Assembly (NCBI RefSeq): GCF_002214185.1
Contig: NZ_CP022161.1
Span: 10,671,486 to 10,735,485 of the forward strand
From: Streptomyces capitiformicae
Lineage (GTDB): Bacteria; Actinomycetota; Actinomycetes; Streptomycetales; Streptomycetaceae
Length of the DNA: 64,000 bases
Direction: 5' to 3'
Shown here one piece after another: positions 35,712 to 49,156 of the stretch. Positions within the stretch are counted from its first letter, which is position 1. Each line of letters starts with the position of its first letter. Under the pieces are notes generated by a model. The model was not told the origin of the DNA, did no database searches, and was given only the letters and a program-made list of their open reading frames with translations. The translations under genes and the position numbers were made by a program.

Positions 35712-37274
35712 GTGAAGATGATGATCACAGACGCAAACCACGCAGAGCTGGTCGTCGCGGCGCAGGCCGGTGACGATCGAGCGCGCGAGGAGCTGATCGC
35801 CGCGTACCTGCCGTTGCTCTACAACATAGTCCGGCGAGCGCTGAGCGGACATGCCGACGTCGACGACGTCGTCCAGGAAACCCTGCTGCGCGTGGTGCGC
35901 GACCTGCCTGCCCTGCGTGCCCCGGAGAGCTTCCGGTCCTGGCTGGTGTCGATCACGCTCCGCCAGATCAGTAACCACTGGCAACGGCAACGCGCCTTCG
36001 CCGGCCGGACCACGGTCATCGACGACGCATGCCAGATACCGGACGCCGGCGCCGTACCCGAGGACATGACGATCCTGCGTCTGCATGTGTCGGACGAGCG
36101 GCGTCAGGTTGCCGAAGCCGGCCGGTGGCTCGACCCGGACCATCGGGTACTGCTGTCGCTGTGGTGGCAGGAATGCGCCGGCTCGCTGAGCCGTGACGAC
36201 ATCGCCGCCGCGACGGGGCTCACCGCCGCCCACGTCGGAGTGCGCCTGCAGCGCATGCGCGAGCAGCTGGAACTGAGCCGGACGATCGTCGCCGCGCTGG
36301 AGGCCGACCCGCGCTGTCCGCAGTTGGACGAGACCGTCGTCGGCTGGGACGGTCTCCGTACCTCGGTGTGGCGCAAGCGGATCGCGCGGCACACCCGCGG
36401 CTGCCCGGTCTGCACGGCGACGAGGACAGAACGGGTTCCGGCCGAACTGCTGCTTCTCAGCCTCGCGCCGCTGGCCGTCCCGGCCGGGCTCGTCGCCGCG
36501 CTGGCTGCCAAGGGCCTGCTGTCGAGTACGGCTGCGAGTGCCGCCGGGCTGGCCACGGCACACGTCGCCGTCGGCACTGCGGCGGCGTCGGGGGGAAGCG
36601 CTCTGCACAGCTCGCTGATCGGCAAGCTCTACGCGATGACCGCTCATCCGCTGGTGGGTCTCACCACCGGCGCGGTGCTCATCGCCGGGACCGCCACCTA
36701 CACAACCTGGCCCGAACCGGAGCGTCGGGCGCCCGGCGTCACCGCCGCTCCCACGGCCGGCCATCCCACGCCGACCCCGTCGCGCACCACCACGACGGCC
36801 GGACCGTCCCCGGTGAGTCCGACCACCGCCGCGGGCACTGTTCCGCTGGGCGCACATGCGCTGGAGTCCGTGGACAAGCCCACCCTGTACCTCACCTATG
36901 CCGGCGACTTCGCGGCGCTCCGCCGGGTCTCCGCGTCCAGCAGCGCGGGGACACGGCGGCGGGTCACCTTCTTGGTCATCCGAGGGCTGGCCGACACCCG
37001 GTGCGTCACCTTCCGCGCCGCCGACGGCCGCTATCTGCGCCATAGCTACCTGCGGCTACGGCTGAGCACCAACGACGGCAGCGAACTGTTCCGTGAAGAC
37101 GCCACGTTCTGTCCGCGCCCCGGGGCAGTCGCCGGGTCGGTGACCCTGCACGCGCACAACTATCCCGGATCGGTCATCCGCCACCGCGACGGTGGCATCT
37201 GGCTGGATGGCTCCGACGGCACGAGGGCCTTCGCCGGCCAGGCTTCCTTCACCGTACGCAGGGCCGGGGTTTGA
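35712..37274 (+). CDS. Membrane-tethered sigma factor fused to zinc anti-sigma motif and AbfB sensor domain
   Basis: A 520-residue fusion. Residues 10-95 are sigma-70 region 2 (DDVVQETLLRVVRDLPAL, SFRSWLVSITLRQISNHW); about 125-190 are region 4 (LSRDDIAAATGLTAAHVGVR). Then H227-x3-C231-x2-C234 (HTRGCPVC) matches the zinc motif of ZAS anti-sigma factors. Two to three membrane segments follow (about 245-266, 313-330), a Pro/Thr-rich stalk (340-375), and an outside AbfB domain (about 385-515: GLADTRCVTFRAADGRYLRH, HNYPGSVIRH) that binds arabinofuranose side chains in known enzymes. The same domain ends the nearby GH43 enzyme. Likely role: sense arabinoxylan outside and release or activate the sigma part. 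Release mechanism unknown. Similar sigma-CBM fusions exist in actinobacteria as I recall. Confidence 0.9.
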   Translation: MKMMITDANHAELVVAAQAGDDRAREELIAAYLPLLYNIVRRALSGHADVDDVVQETLLRVVRDLPALRAPESFRSWLVSITLRQISNHWQRQRAFAGRTTVIDDACQIPDAGAVPEDMTILRLHVSDERRQVAEAGRWLDPDHRVLLSLWWQECAGSLSRDDIAAATGLTAAHVGVRLQRMREQLELSRTIVAALEADPRCPQLDETVVGWDGLRTSVWRKRIARHTRGCPVCTATRTERVPAELLLLSLAPLAVPAGLVAALAAKGLLSSTAASAAGLATAHVAVGTAAASGGSALHSSLIGKLYAMTAHPLVGLTTGAVLIAGTATYTTWPEPERRAPGVTAAPTAGHPTPTPSRTTTTAGPSPVSPTTAAGTVPLGAHALESVDKPTLYLTYAGDFAALRRVSASSSAGTRRRVTFLVIRGLADTRCVTFRAADGRYLRHSYLRLRLSTNDGSELFREDATFCPRPGAVAGSVTLHAHNYPGSVIRHRDGGIWLDGSDGTRAFAGQASFTVRRAGV

Positions 37275-37503
37275 GAACCGCTCCTTGAGCATTCCGGACC
37301 GAGTCGCGCAGTGACAGCCGGTGATCCTGCGCCCGCCGTTCTCGACCCGGCGGTGAGCCGAGTGCTGCGCCGAATCCGGCTTCGGTCCGCATGCATCGAC
37401 GGCTGCCTCGCCGAGACCGGCCTGAAGGCTGATCACCGCAACCGCCCCCGATATCACTCCTCCCAACCCCCACTGATGAGCAGGGCGGCGGCGCGTCCTT
37501 CCC

Positions 37504-37594
37504 CCATGGACGGCCGGTCTGGGGGCCATGGACGCCGGTCTGAGGGGCCATGGACGGCCGGTCTGAGGGGCCATGGACGGCCGGTCTGGGGGGC
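37504..37594 (+). repeat. Four tandem copies of a 22-23 bp unit upstream of the xylanase gene
   Basis: The unit is about CCATGGACGGCCGGTCTGAG plus GGG; four copies run head to tail with small length changes. Each carries the half-palindromic GGCCGG and CCATGG. It lies in the 513-base gap between the sigma gene and the xylanase leader frame, which has no other gene; it could bind a regulator in an array or be neutral. Confidence 0.85.
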
Positions 37595-37603
37595 TCGGCA
37601 TAA

Positions 37604-41190
<3,587 letters not shown>

Positions 41191-41479
41191 GCAGGCGTCC
41201 TCTTCTGCGAGTGAGTGATGAAACAACGGGACTGATCGCCGTACGTGTCAGCGATTCGGCCGCTCTGCCGTCCTGTCGGCGTCGGCGGTCGCCTGACGTA
41301 CGGGCAGAACGGCGTGGGAAGGGATCCTCTTGCGCTGTGAACGCTGGCGAGCGGGTTCGGCGCTGGCCGGCCCGTGGCCGTGAGGGAACGTGCCGGTGCC
41401 GCCGCGGCGAGTGCGGGGCGAGTGAAAGCCGCGCCGCCGCGGATGGGGTCCGCGACGGCACGGCAGGGGGGCGGACAGG

Positions 41480-42838
41480 TCAGGCCCAGGGGCTGACCAC
41501 CGTGAAGGAACTGTCGGCGCGGAACGTGTCGGTGTTCTGGTAGAGGTCCACGCTCAGCGCGTAGTTGTAGTGGCGCAGATAGCGGCCGGGGTAGTTGTAC
41601 GACTCCAGGCGGACGGAACCGGAGGCGGTGCCGGGGCGGGCGCAGTAGGTGGCGTCCTTCTTGAAGACGTCGGTGCCGTTGCTGCTGTCGAAGCGGATCC
41701 GGAAGTCCCAGTGGCGCATGTAGCGGCCGGAGGAGTCACGGAAGGAGTAGCAGTTGGCGTCGGCGAGGCCGGGCACGACGGTGAAGGTGGCGCTCTGCTT
41801 GACGGCGGTGGTGCTGGAGGTGCTCACCGGGTCGATGTAGCCGAGGCTGTCGGAGCGCACCACGGCGTACCGGCCGGGGAAGTTGACCGACTGCAGCGAC
41901 CTGGTGGTGTTGGTGGGCAGGGTGACACCGCCGGAGACCGTCTCCTTCAGCACGGTGGCGTGGCGTATGAAGCCGGTCAGGCCGGGCACCTCGGTGGGTG
42001 TGGACCAGGTGGCGAAGTTGTCGTAGCTGTCGCTGTACCAGTACTTCCCGGCGCGGTAGCCGTCGTAGTAGATGCGCCAGCCGCCGTTGTCGAGCTGGAC
42101 CAGGGCCGGGCCCTCGACCCAGTCGCCGAATCCGGCCCAGTTGCCCGTCTTCCGCATGGTGTAGGGGCCGGTGAGGCTGGAGGCGGTGGCGTACTCGATG
42201 TACTTCGTCGTCTCGTTCTTGGTGAACGCGTGGTAGGTGGAGCCGATCTTGACGATGAAGGTGTCGATGTAGTTCGGGCCGATGCCGGACAGCTGGGTGG
42301 GCGCGGACCAGGTGGTCAGCGCGGAGTTGGTCGCCGTGATCTTCCAGGCGGTGAAGTGGGTGGCGGTGCTCGCCGAGGTCAGGGACATGATGACGTTGAC
42401 GCTGCCATCGGTGTCGATGAACCACTCGGGCGCCCAGGTGCGGGTCAGCCCGCTGATCGGGATCGTGTAGTTGTTCAGGAACGTCCAGTTCACCCGGTCG
42501 GTGCTCCGGGCGAAACCGATCGTGTTCCCGGTCCAGTTGGTGGTGTAAGTGAGGTAGTAGAAGCCGTCCGTGTGCTTGAAGATGCTGGGGTCACGGATCA
42601 GGCCAGACGGCGGGGTGTAGGCAGGGCCCTTCTGCAGGGTGAATCCGGTGGCGTCCGGCGAGTCGTACACATACAGGTTCGACTCACTGCTGTTGGTGAA
42701 CGCGGTCATGGTGTACCGAGTGGCCTGCCCGGCCGGCGGGGCGGCGGCGGAGGCGGTGCCCTGAAGGGCGGGGGCACCCAGCAGGACAAGCAGCAGCGGG
42801 CCCAGCAGGGCGAGCAGCCTTCTTACGGTTCTGTTCAA
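41480..42838 (-). CDS. Secreted GH43-like arabinofuranosidase with C-terminal AbfB domain
   Basis: A 452-residue enzyme from a TTG at 42838 with a very good GGAGGAAG before it; an ATG at 42892 would add 18 residues ahead of the signal peptide. Signal: RLLALLGPLLLVLLGAPA. The five-bladed GH43-type propeller has RDPSIF (base Asp), WAPEWF and VEGPALV (acid Glu). The C-terminal AbfB (about 310-452: GLADANCYSFRDSSGRYMRH, YNYPGRYLRHYNYALSVD) binds arabinose branches. This domain is clearly related to the sensor domain of the sigma factor gene at 35712. Substrate: arabinan or arabinoxylan side chains. Confidence 0.92.
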   Translation of the reverse strand: MNRTVRRLLALLGPLLLVLLGAPALQGTASAAAPPAGQATRYTMTAFTNSSESNLYVYDSPDATGFTLQKGPAYTPPSGLIRDPSIFKHTDGFYYLTYTTNWTGNTIGFARSTDRVNWTFLNNYTIPISGLTRTWAPEWFIDTDGSVNVIMSLTSASTATHFTAWKITATNSALTTWSAPTQLSGIGPNYIDTFIVKIGSTYHAFTKNETTKYIEYATASSLTGPYTMRKTGNWAGFGDWVEGPALVQLDNGGWRIYYDGYRAGKYWYSDSYDNFATWSTPTEVPGLTGFIRHATVLKETVSGGVTLPTNTTRSLQSVNFPGRYAVVRSDSLGYIDPVSTSSTTAVKQSATFTVVPGLADANCYSFRDSSGRYMRHWDFRIRFDSSNGTDVFKKDATYCARPGTASGSVRLESYNYPGRYLRHYNYALSVDLYQNTDTFRADSSFTVVSPWA

Positions 42839-42893
42839 CTCTTCCTCCGGGCTCGGCCAGTCCGCTTGGCCAATCGCCGTGGTGAGGGACATG

Positions 42894-42915
42894 ATTGTTC
42901 GAAATTAAGAACAAT
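42894..42915. promoter_or_regulatory. AT-rich palindrome at the GH43 promoter
   Basis: ATTGTTC-GAAATTAA-GAACAAT: perfect 7-base arms, 8-base centre, 55 bases before the TTG start. The A/T content is striking in this genome and fits an operator of a sugar-responsive repressor (LacI or ROK type) or a site for the sigma factor promoter region. The 400-base region to 43244 has no gene. Confidence 0.65.
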
Positions 42916-43244
42916 GTGCGGGACTTCGAGCAGAAGATAGATTTGAGCCGTGGTTCCGTCAATGTTTCCGACGGGTTCCGTTCCGGTGCAGCTCACGCCG
43001 CCCGCGTAACGGAAAAGACGTACCGTCGCATACGTTGACTTCCGTGCGGGGTGCCCTTACGGTCAGCGTCAACTATTTCCGCAAATCGACCCACGTTCGG
43101 AATACCGGACATTCACTTTCCAGGCGCGAGACGTCTGTGCAGACACACCCTGGTCCGAGCCGTGGTGCTGATGACCGCCGCCGACGGCCTCATTGACATC
43201 CAGAGCCGGGAGCCCACCGAACCCTCCGAACGGAACCCGTCGCG

Positions 43245-43650
43245 GTGGCTCCAACCAGATCGCGGTGCCACCGGCGCCGATGGGCTGGGCGTCGTGGAAC
43301 ACCGGTGCCACGGGAACCAAGGTCGTCGACATCGCCTACACCAACGGCGGCAACGCGGCCCGTACGGCCCTCCTCCAGGTCAAGGGACAGCAGGCCACCA
43401 CGGTCTCCTTTCCGCCGACCGGCTCCTGGACCACACCGGGCACCGTCTCGGTCGAGGTGTCCCCGGCGAAGGGCTCGTCGAACACGCTGACGTTCTCCAA
43501 CCCCACCGCACGGACAACCGACTTCGACACCATCGAGGTCCGCCCGCTGCCCGGCCCGAATGGCGCCCAGGTCGTCGGACAGCAGTCGAACCGCTGCAGC
43601 GGCATCAACAACAGCACGGAAAGCCGAACGGGCCGAGGCCGAACCCGGTG
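43245..43650 (+). pseudogene. CBM35 module plus start of CBM13, remnant of a secreted glycosidase
   Basis: The frame carries MGWASWNTGATGTKVVDIAY, ARTALLQVKGQQATTVSFPP, then GTVSVEVSPAKGSSNTLTFS and the beginning of a lectin repeat (QVVGQQSNRCSGINN). This is a complete CBM35-like beta-sandwich and the first lines of a ricin-type domain. The catalytic domain and lectin end are missing. It was part of an alpha-galactosidase- or GH43-like enzyme and adds to the plant-polysaccharide character of the locus. Confidence 0.65.
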
Positions 43651-43946
43651 AGTCGGGTCCGGCGCCCTACCGCGGTCTCGCCCGGTTCGCGGTGGCTGTT
43701 CGGGTCCTCGGGCAGCGGCGAGTCCTCCCTGCCGCGTGCCGGTCTGGTGCCGCGGTGACAGCACGTCGACTTTGCTGAGTTCGTGAAGCGCCGATGGATT
43801 GCCGGAGGTGGGGTGGGCGAATCGCTCCAGGACACAGCAGATCGGCATGCGTCGTGGCCGTTTCGACATGGAGCAGGTGACAGGCGGAGAAGCGAGGCTC
43901 TGAGCAGCCGCACCGTGAAGGCGGCGGACTGTGAAGGAGCGATCTC

Positions 43947-45035
43947 ATGGGCCGATACGATCTAGCCCTCATCGGGTTCGGAGGCGTCAATCGTGCGCTT
44001 GCCGAGCTGATATCCCAGAGTGGGGAGCGCCTGGCGAAGGAGCTGGGCTTCGCCCTGCGGGTGGTGGCGATCACCGATCTGCGGGCCGGTTCCCTGGTGG
44101 ACACCGACGGCATCGATCTGGCGCCGCTGCTGGCGGCCGAGTCCGGGGAGCTGAGCTTCGCGGGCCTTGCCGGCGGCAGCGCTGATCCGCGCAACGAGTG
44201 GGTGATCCGCGAGGTCCCGGCCGACATCGTGGTGGAGGCGACGTTCACCAACCCCACCGACGGCGAGCCCGCCCTCTCCCATGTGCGCTGGGCCCTGGAA
44301 TCGGGCAAGCACGTGTGCACCACCAACAAGGGACCGGTCGCACTCGCCGGCCGCGCACTGAAGCAGCTGGCTGCCGCGCGTGGTGTCAGCTTCGAGTACG
44401 AGGGCTCGGTCCTCAGCGGTACCCCCATCCTCCGCACCGCCGAGCGACTGTTCGGCGGCCTGGAGATCACCGGTGTCCAGGGCATCATGAACGGCACCTC
44501 GAACTACATCCTCGGCCGCCTCGAAGAGGGCGTCGAGCTTTCGGCGGCCATCGCCGAGGCCCAGGAGCTCGGGTACGCCGAAGCCGATCCCACCGCGGAC
44601 ATCGAGGGCCACGACGTCCAGCTCAAGGTCATGATCCTGGCCAACGAAGTCCTCGGCGCCGACCTGCGCCGCGAGGACGTCTTCTGCGAGGGCATCTCCG
44701 CGATCACCCCCCACGAGGTGCGGGACGCCGCCTCGAAGGGGCTGCGCTGGAAGCTGGTCGGCTCCGCCACCCGCCACGAGGACGGCAGTGTCGATGCCCG
44801 CGTCGCCCCGCTCGCCCTGCCCGCCCAGCATCCCCTCGCCGGGATCTTTGGCCCGGTCAACGCAGTCGCCTTCCACACCGACCTCCTCGGCACCGTCACG
44901 GTGTCCGGGCCGGGCGCCGGCCGCACCGAGACCGCCTACGCCCTGCTGTCGGACATCATCGCCATCCACCAGCGCCACGCCGACGACGACACCGCCCCCA
45001 CGCACCCCGTTCTCCAGGAGGCCCACCGTGTCTGA
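43947..45035 (+). CDS. Homoserine dehydrogenase without regulatory ACT domain
   Basis: A 362-residue enzyme interconverting homoserine and aspartate semialdehyde. The Rossmann start is [13 protein letters not shown], the catalytic lysine region [11 protein letters not shown], and the substrate motif [19 protein letters not shown] with Asp and Lys. The C-terminal ACT domain that gives threonine inhibition in biosynthetic enzymes is absent. It overlaps an aldehyde dehydrogenase (8 bases) and the vestige of an aspartase-like gene, which suggests homoserine breakdown: homoserine to aspartate semialdehyde to aspartate to fumarate. That is inference from order only. Confidence 0.9.
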   Translation: MGRYDLALIGFGGVNRALAELISQSGERLAKELGFALRVVAITDLRAGSLVDTDGIDLAPLLAAESGELSFAGLAGGSADPRNEWVIREVPADIVVEATFTNPTDGEPALSHVRWALESGKHVCTTNKGPVALAGRALKQLAAARGVSFEYEGSVLSGTPILRTAERLFGGLEITGVQGIMNGTSNYILGRLEEGVELSAAIAEAQELGYAEADPTADIEGHDVQLKVMILANEVLGADLRREDVFCEGISAITPHEVRDAASKGLRWKLVGSATRHEDGSVDARVAPLALPAQHPLAGIFGPVNAVAFHTDLLGTVTVSGPGAGRTETAYALLSDIIAIHQRHADDDTAPTHPVLQEAHRV

Positions 45036-46458
45036 CACCGCCGTGCCCGCCGGCATCGAACTCGGCACCGACACGACGCCCGTGCACAACCCCTACACCG
45101 GCGAGATCGTGGCCTCGGTCCCCACCGTCGACGCCACCGCCATCGGCGGCATCCTGCAGCAGGCCAGATGCGGGCGCCGCACCGCCGCCGCGCTCTCCCG
45201 CGCCTCCAGGGCCTCCTTCCTGGAACGCGCCGCCCACCTGATCGAGCGGCGCGCCGAGTCCTTCGCCCAGCTGATCGTCAGCGAGGCCGGCAAGACCATC
45301 ACCCAGGCCCGCAAGGAAGTCGCCCGCGCGGTCAACACCCTGTCCCTGTCCGCGGCCGAGGCACGGCGCAACGCCGGCGAGGTCATCCCCTTCGACTCCC
45401 ATGAGGGCTCGGAGAAACGGCAGGGCTGGTTCACCCGCGAACCGCTGGGCATCATCGCCGCCCTCACCCCGTTCAACGACCCCCTCAACCTGGTCGCCCA
45501 CAAGCTCGGCCCGGCCATCGCCGGCGGCAACGCGGTCATCCTCAAACCGTCCGCGCTGACGCCGCTGTCCGCGCTGCGCCTGGTCGACACCCTCATCGAG
45601 GCCGGCCTGCCCGAGGAGATCGTCACCGTCGTCAACGGCCAAGCCGACATCGCCGCCGCGATAGTCGCCGCCCCCGACGTGCGGATGGTGTCCTTCACCG
45701 GCGGATTCGCCACCGGCGAGGCCATCTCCCGCACGGCCGGCCTGAAAAAGCTCGCCATGGACCTCGGAGGCAACGCCCCGGTCATCGTCATGGACGACGC
45801 CGACCTCGACGAGGCCGTGGCCTCCTGTGTCTCCGGCGCGTTCTGGGCCGCGGGCCAGAACTGCATCGGCACCCAGCGGATCCTGATCGCGGCAGAGGTC
45901 TACGAGCGCTTCCGCGACGCCTTCGTCGCCCGCACCACGCTGCTGCGCGTCGGCGACCCGCTCGACGAGCGCACCGACGTCGGCCCCATGATCACCCCTC
46001 AGGCCGCGGCGGCCACCCGGGCCAAGGTCGACACGGCGGTGGCCGAAGGCGCGGTGCTGCTGTGCGGCAACGACGTCGACGGCTCCCTGTACACGCCGGC
46101 AGTCCTGGAAGACGTCCCGGCGACCTGCTCGATCTGGCAGGAGGAGGTGTTCGCCCCGGTCGTCGTGCTGCAGCCGTTCACGTCCTTCGAGGACGCCATC
46201 GAGCAGGCCAACGCCATCGACTACAGCCTCCACGCGGGCATCTTCACCTCCCGCCTGGACCGCGCCCTGTCCGCGGCCCGGCTGCTGGAAGCCGGCGGAG
46301 TCATGATCAACGACTCGTCCGACTACCGCTTCGACGCGATGCCGTTCGGAGGGTTCAAGTACGGCAGCATGGGCCGCGAGGGCGTGCGCTTCGCCTTCGA
46401 GGAGATGACCCAGCCCAAGGTCGTCTGCGTCAACCACATCAGTGAAGTGGTCCAATGA
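45028..46458 (+). CDS. NAD(P)-dependent aldehyde dehydrogenase, possibly for aspartate semialdehyde
   Basis: A 476-residue ALDH. The catalytic Cys is in [11 protein letters not shown]; the cofactor segment is [20 protein letters not shown] and VSFTGG. In the base motif usually E-L-G-G the protein has [16 protein letters not shown], so the general-base Glu is Asp. It belongs with lactaldehyde/phosphonoacetaldehyde-type dehydrogenases. GTG 45028 has AGGAGG. Translation is coupled with the preceding homoserine dehydrogenase and the following reading frame (ATGA), implying one pathway. Confidence 0.9.
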   Translation: MSDTAVPAGIELGTDTTPVHNPYTGEIVASVPTVDATAIGGILQQARCGRRTAAALSRASRASFLERAAHLIERRAESFAQLIVSEAGKTITQARKEVARAVNTLSLSAAEARRNAGEVIPFDSHEGSEKRQGWFTREPLGIIAALTPFNDPLNLVAHKLGPAIAGGNAVILKPSALTPLSALRLVDTLIEAGLPEEIVTVVNGQADIAAAIVAAPDVRMVSFTGGFATGEAISRTAGLKKLAMDLGGNAPVIVMDDADLDEAVASCVSGAFWAAGQNCIGTQRILIAAEVYERFRDAFVARTTLLRVGDPLDERTDVGPMITPQAAAATRAKVDTAVAEGAVLLCGNDVDGSLYTPAVLEDVPATCSIWQEEVFAPVVVLQPFTSFEDAIEQANAIDYSLHAGIFTSRLDRALSAARLLEAGGVMINDSSDYRFDAMPFGGFKYGSMGREGVRFAFEEMTQPKVVCVNHISEVVQ

Positions 46459-46598
46459 CCGCCTTCCGCACCGAGCGCGAACCCCTGGGCCCGCTGGAGC
46501 CGGCAGTCGGTCGGCAGACCGACCACCGGCTGTCCCGGATGCGTCAGTCCGAGGGCGCGCACACGGGTCAGCACCGCGCCGCGTCGCGTACGGCCTGA
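46455..46598 (+). pseudogene. Start of an aspartase/fumarase-family gene, destroyed after about 16 codons
   Basis: The frame begins [15 protein letters not shown], which resembles the first residues of aspartate ammonia-lyase and class II fumarase (F-R-x-E-x-D-x-L-G-x-x-x-V-P-A). It then becomes unrelated and stops at 46598. A second piece, RALENFQANVIPPATY at about 46690-46735, resembles the next conserved block (RALENF). The gap to 47017 holds nothing else. The ATG overlaps the aldehyde dehydrogenase stop, as in a coupled operon. Confidence 0.5.
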
Positions 46599-47017
46599 CT
46601 GCGCATACGGGCGGTGATCTTCCCGTCTTCCCGTCTCGGCCAGGAACGCGAGCCGGTTACAGATGGCCACGATGTCCCCCGGGCGCTGGAGAACTTCCAG
46701 GCCAACGTCATCCCGCCGGCCACCTACTCCGGTTAACGCCCCAGACGCCTACCCAGCTTCTGCAGGATGCCCCTTGCCGTCGGTGACCAGGCACTGCGAG
46801 GCAGGCGCCAGCGGCGGGAACTACTTCACGGCGCCGTTCCTGGCGACGATTCGTCCGGGCGGCCAGGCCGGCGACATCAAGGGCACCGCCGGAGACCGGC
46901 GGCCACCCGTGGCGGACTTGGCCGCGCCGCTCGTGGCCGTCGCGGAACGGATCATCACCCCGGTCACTGCGTTGCCCGGCCAGGACGCGGGCGAGCCCTG
47001 CGCTCGTGTCGGCTTGC

Positions 47018-48502
47018 TCAGGTGTTGAAGCCGGGCAGTGACAGGTACTTGAGCTGCTGGTACTCGTGGAGGCCTTCCGGTCCGCCCTCACGGCCCAGGC
47101 CGGACTGCTTGATTCCGCCGAAGGGTGCCGCGACCTCGGAGACCAGGCCGCGGTTGATGCCGACCATTCCGGCCTGCAACCGGGCGGCGACCCGACGGGC
47201 GCGGTCGATGTGGGATGTCATCAGGTACGACGCGAGGCCGTGCTCGGTGTTGTTGGCCACCGCTATGGCCTCGGCCTCGGTGGAGAACCGGTGGATGGCG
47301 GCGACAGGTCCGAAGACTTCCTCGTGCATGATCGCGGCGTCGGAGGGGACGTGGTCCAGCACGGTCGGGGCCGCGTAGTGGCCCGGCCCGTCAGGGATGT
47401 CCGCCTTGCCGATGACGACGGCACCACGGGCCACGGCGTCCTCGACGAGGTGGCGGACCTTGTCCACCGCGCGGTGGTCGGCCAGCGGGCCGAGCTCGGT
47501 GTCCTCCAGGTCCGGGGAGCCCACCCGGATGGCGGCCATGCGTTCGGCCAGCGCGGCGGCGAACGCGTCGGCGATTGGCTCCTGGACCAGGAACCGGTTG
47601 GCGCCGACACAGGACTGGCCGCCGAGCCGCATCTTCGCGATCATCGCTTCGCGGACCGCGAGGTCGAGGTCGGCGTCGTCGAAGACCAGGAACGGCGCGT
47701 TGCCGCCCAGCTCCATCGAGGTGCGCAGCACCCGGGCACCGGCTTGCTGCAGCAGCAGCCTGCCGACCGGGGTGGACCCGGTGAAGGACAGCTTGCGCAG
47801 CCGGGGGTCGGCCAGCAGAGCCGTGGTGACCGCCGCCGCGTCGCTGCTGGTGATCACGGTCAGGACACCCGCGGGCGCGCCGGCCTCGCGCGCCAGCTCG
47901 CCCAGTATCAGGGAGGACAGCGGGGTGAGGGCGGCCGGTTTGAGTACGGCGGTGCAGCCTGCGGCGAGGGCGGCGGCGGCCTTGCGGGCGGCCATGGCCA
48001 GCGGAACGTTCCACGGGGTGATCAGCAGGCAGGGACCGACCGGTTCGGCGACGGTGACGATGTGGCTCTTGCCGTCGGGGGAGGGTGTGCTGCGCGCGTG
48101 CGGGCGGACCGCCTCCTCGGCGTACCAGCGGAAATAGGCTGCGGCGTAGTCGACCTCGCCCCGGGCTTCGGTGATCGTCTTGCCGATCTCCAGGGTGATG
48201 ATCCGGGCCAGACGCTCACGGTGTTCGATCAGGGCGTCGGTGATCCGGTGCAGGACGGTCGCCCGGTCCCGCGGGCTGGTGAGAGCCCACTGGTCGGCGG
48301 CCGCGGCCGCCGCGTCCAGTGCCTTCAACGCGTCTTGTGCGCTGCAGTCGGCGACTGCGGCTATGACTTCCTCGGTTGCGGGGTTGCGCACCTCGAAGGT
48401 GCGACCTCCGGCGGCGGGTTGCCAATCATGGGCGAGGAAGCCACGAGGGACGGATTCCAGGACTGCCGACTCCCCTGAGGGAGCGGTGAGCGTGTCAGTC
48501 AT
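47018..48502 (-). CDS. gabD: Succinate-semialdehyde/aldehyde dehydrogenase
   Basis: A 494-residue ALDH of the GabD class: ITPWNVPLAMAARKAAAALA, LSFTGSTPVGRLLL, base Glu in SMELGGNAPFLVFDDADLD, catalytic Cys in LGGQSCVGANRF and C-terminal PFGGIKQSGLGREGG. GabD-type enzymes oxidise succinate semialdehyde from 4-aminobutyrate to succinate. It converges on the homoserine operon and has no partner aminotransferase here, so the substrate is likely but not certain. Confidence 0.93.
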   Translation of the reverse strand: MTDTLTAPSGESAVLESVPRGFLAHDWQPAAGGRTFEVRNPATEEVIAAVADCSAQDALKALDAAAAAADQWALTSPRDRATVLHRITDALIEHRERLARIITLEIGKTITEARGEVDYAAAYFRWYAEEAVRPHARSTPSPDGKSHIVTVAEPVGPCLLITPWNVPLAMAARKAAAALAAGCTAVLKPAALTPLSSLILGELAREAGAPAGVLTVITSSDAAAVTTALLADPRLRKLSFTGSTPVGRLLLQQAGARVLRTSMELGGNAPFLVFDDADLDLAVREAMIAKMRLGGQSCVGANRFLVQEPIADAFAAALAERMAAIRVGSPDLEDTELGPLADHRAVDKVRHLVEDAVARGAVVIGKADIPDGPGHYAAPTVLDHVPSDAAIMHEEVFGPVAAIHRFSTEAEAIAVANNTEHGLASYLMTSHIDRARRVAARLQAGMVGINRGLVSEVAAPFGGIKQSGLGREGGPEGLHEYQQLKYLSLPGFNT

Positions 48503-48697
48503 GCGCGTGGCTCTTTCGCTGATCGCAGGATGGTGTGTTGAGGGAGCACGATCGGTGGGTGGTCATACCGTCTCGCCTCCGGGGTTGGCGACCCCTGCCG
48601 TGTTCTCGACCGAGAGCAGGGAGCCCTGTCGTCCGGAGCCTCACACCGGCCGAGACCAGACAGCGGCACCAACACGCCCTCGCGGCATAACGAACGA

Positions 48698-49156
48698 GTG
48701 TCCAAGATCACGGGGAAACTTCACTTCTCAGTTGCGACCCGCGTGCCCACACGCCGAATCATCGGCGAGTACACCACCAGCCCAGGACCCAGCCCTTCCG
48801 TGGTGATGCTCGCACCTGAATTCTTCGGCCCGGCACCAGGTTCTCTGCACTGGGACGGCCGCCGCGTGTGGAGAGATCCAGACGGCGCCCCTGTCGCCTT
48901 TGTGCATCACGTGTTTGCCGGAGGCGAGAACCAGCTCACGGTAAACGCAGCCTGGCTCGACAAGTGGCTTGCCGAACGCGACGAGACAATCGTGTGGCTG
49001 GAAGGGACGGCAAAGGATATCCCGCGAGATCGTCCGAGTCGCGATTCACCCGGCCGACTTCTGCGTAGCCGTGTCCACTACCGAACCGAGGACGGAGGCT
49101 TCGCTCACCTGCCTCCCGTGTTCAACCAGGTACCACCACGTGATGCTGACGCTTGA
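48698..49156 (+). CDS. Hypothetical protein, probably lacking its original start
   Basis: A 152-residue frame with aromatic-rich beta-type sequence (LHWDGRRVWRDPDGAPVAFV, NQLTVNAAWLDKWLAERDET, IVWLEGTAKD). No ribosome binding site is seen before GTG 48698, and base composition drops nearby. I do not recognise the family. The following 1.1 kb (49157-50279) has lower GC, no coherent reading frame, and looks like eroded DNA. Confidence 0.5.
   Translation: MSKITGKLHFSVATRVPTRRIIGEYTTSPGPSPSVVMLAPEFFGPAPGSLHWDGRRVWRDPDGAPVAFVHHVFAGGENQLTVNAAWLDKWLAERDETIVWLEGTAKDIPRDRPSRDSPGRLLRSRVHYRTEDGGFAHLPPVFNQVPPRDADA

Noticed and set aside
37504..37594. Tandem repeats considered as a CRISPR array
   Set aside because: Units are contiguous without spacers and no cas genes are present.
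44956..46455. Long frame opposite the aldehyde dehydrogenase
   Set aside because: Antisense shadow without motifs.
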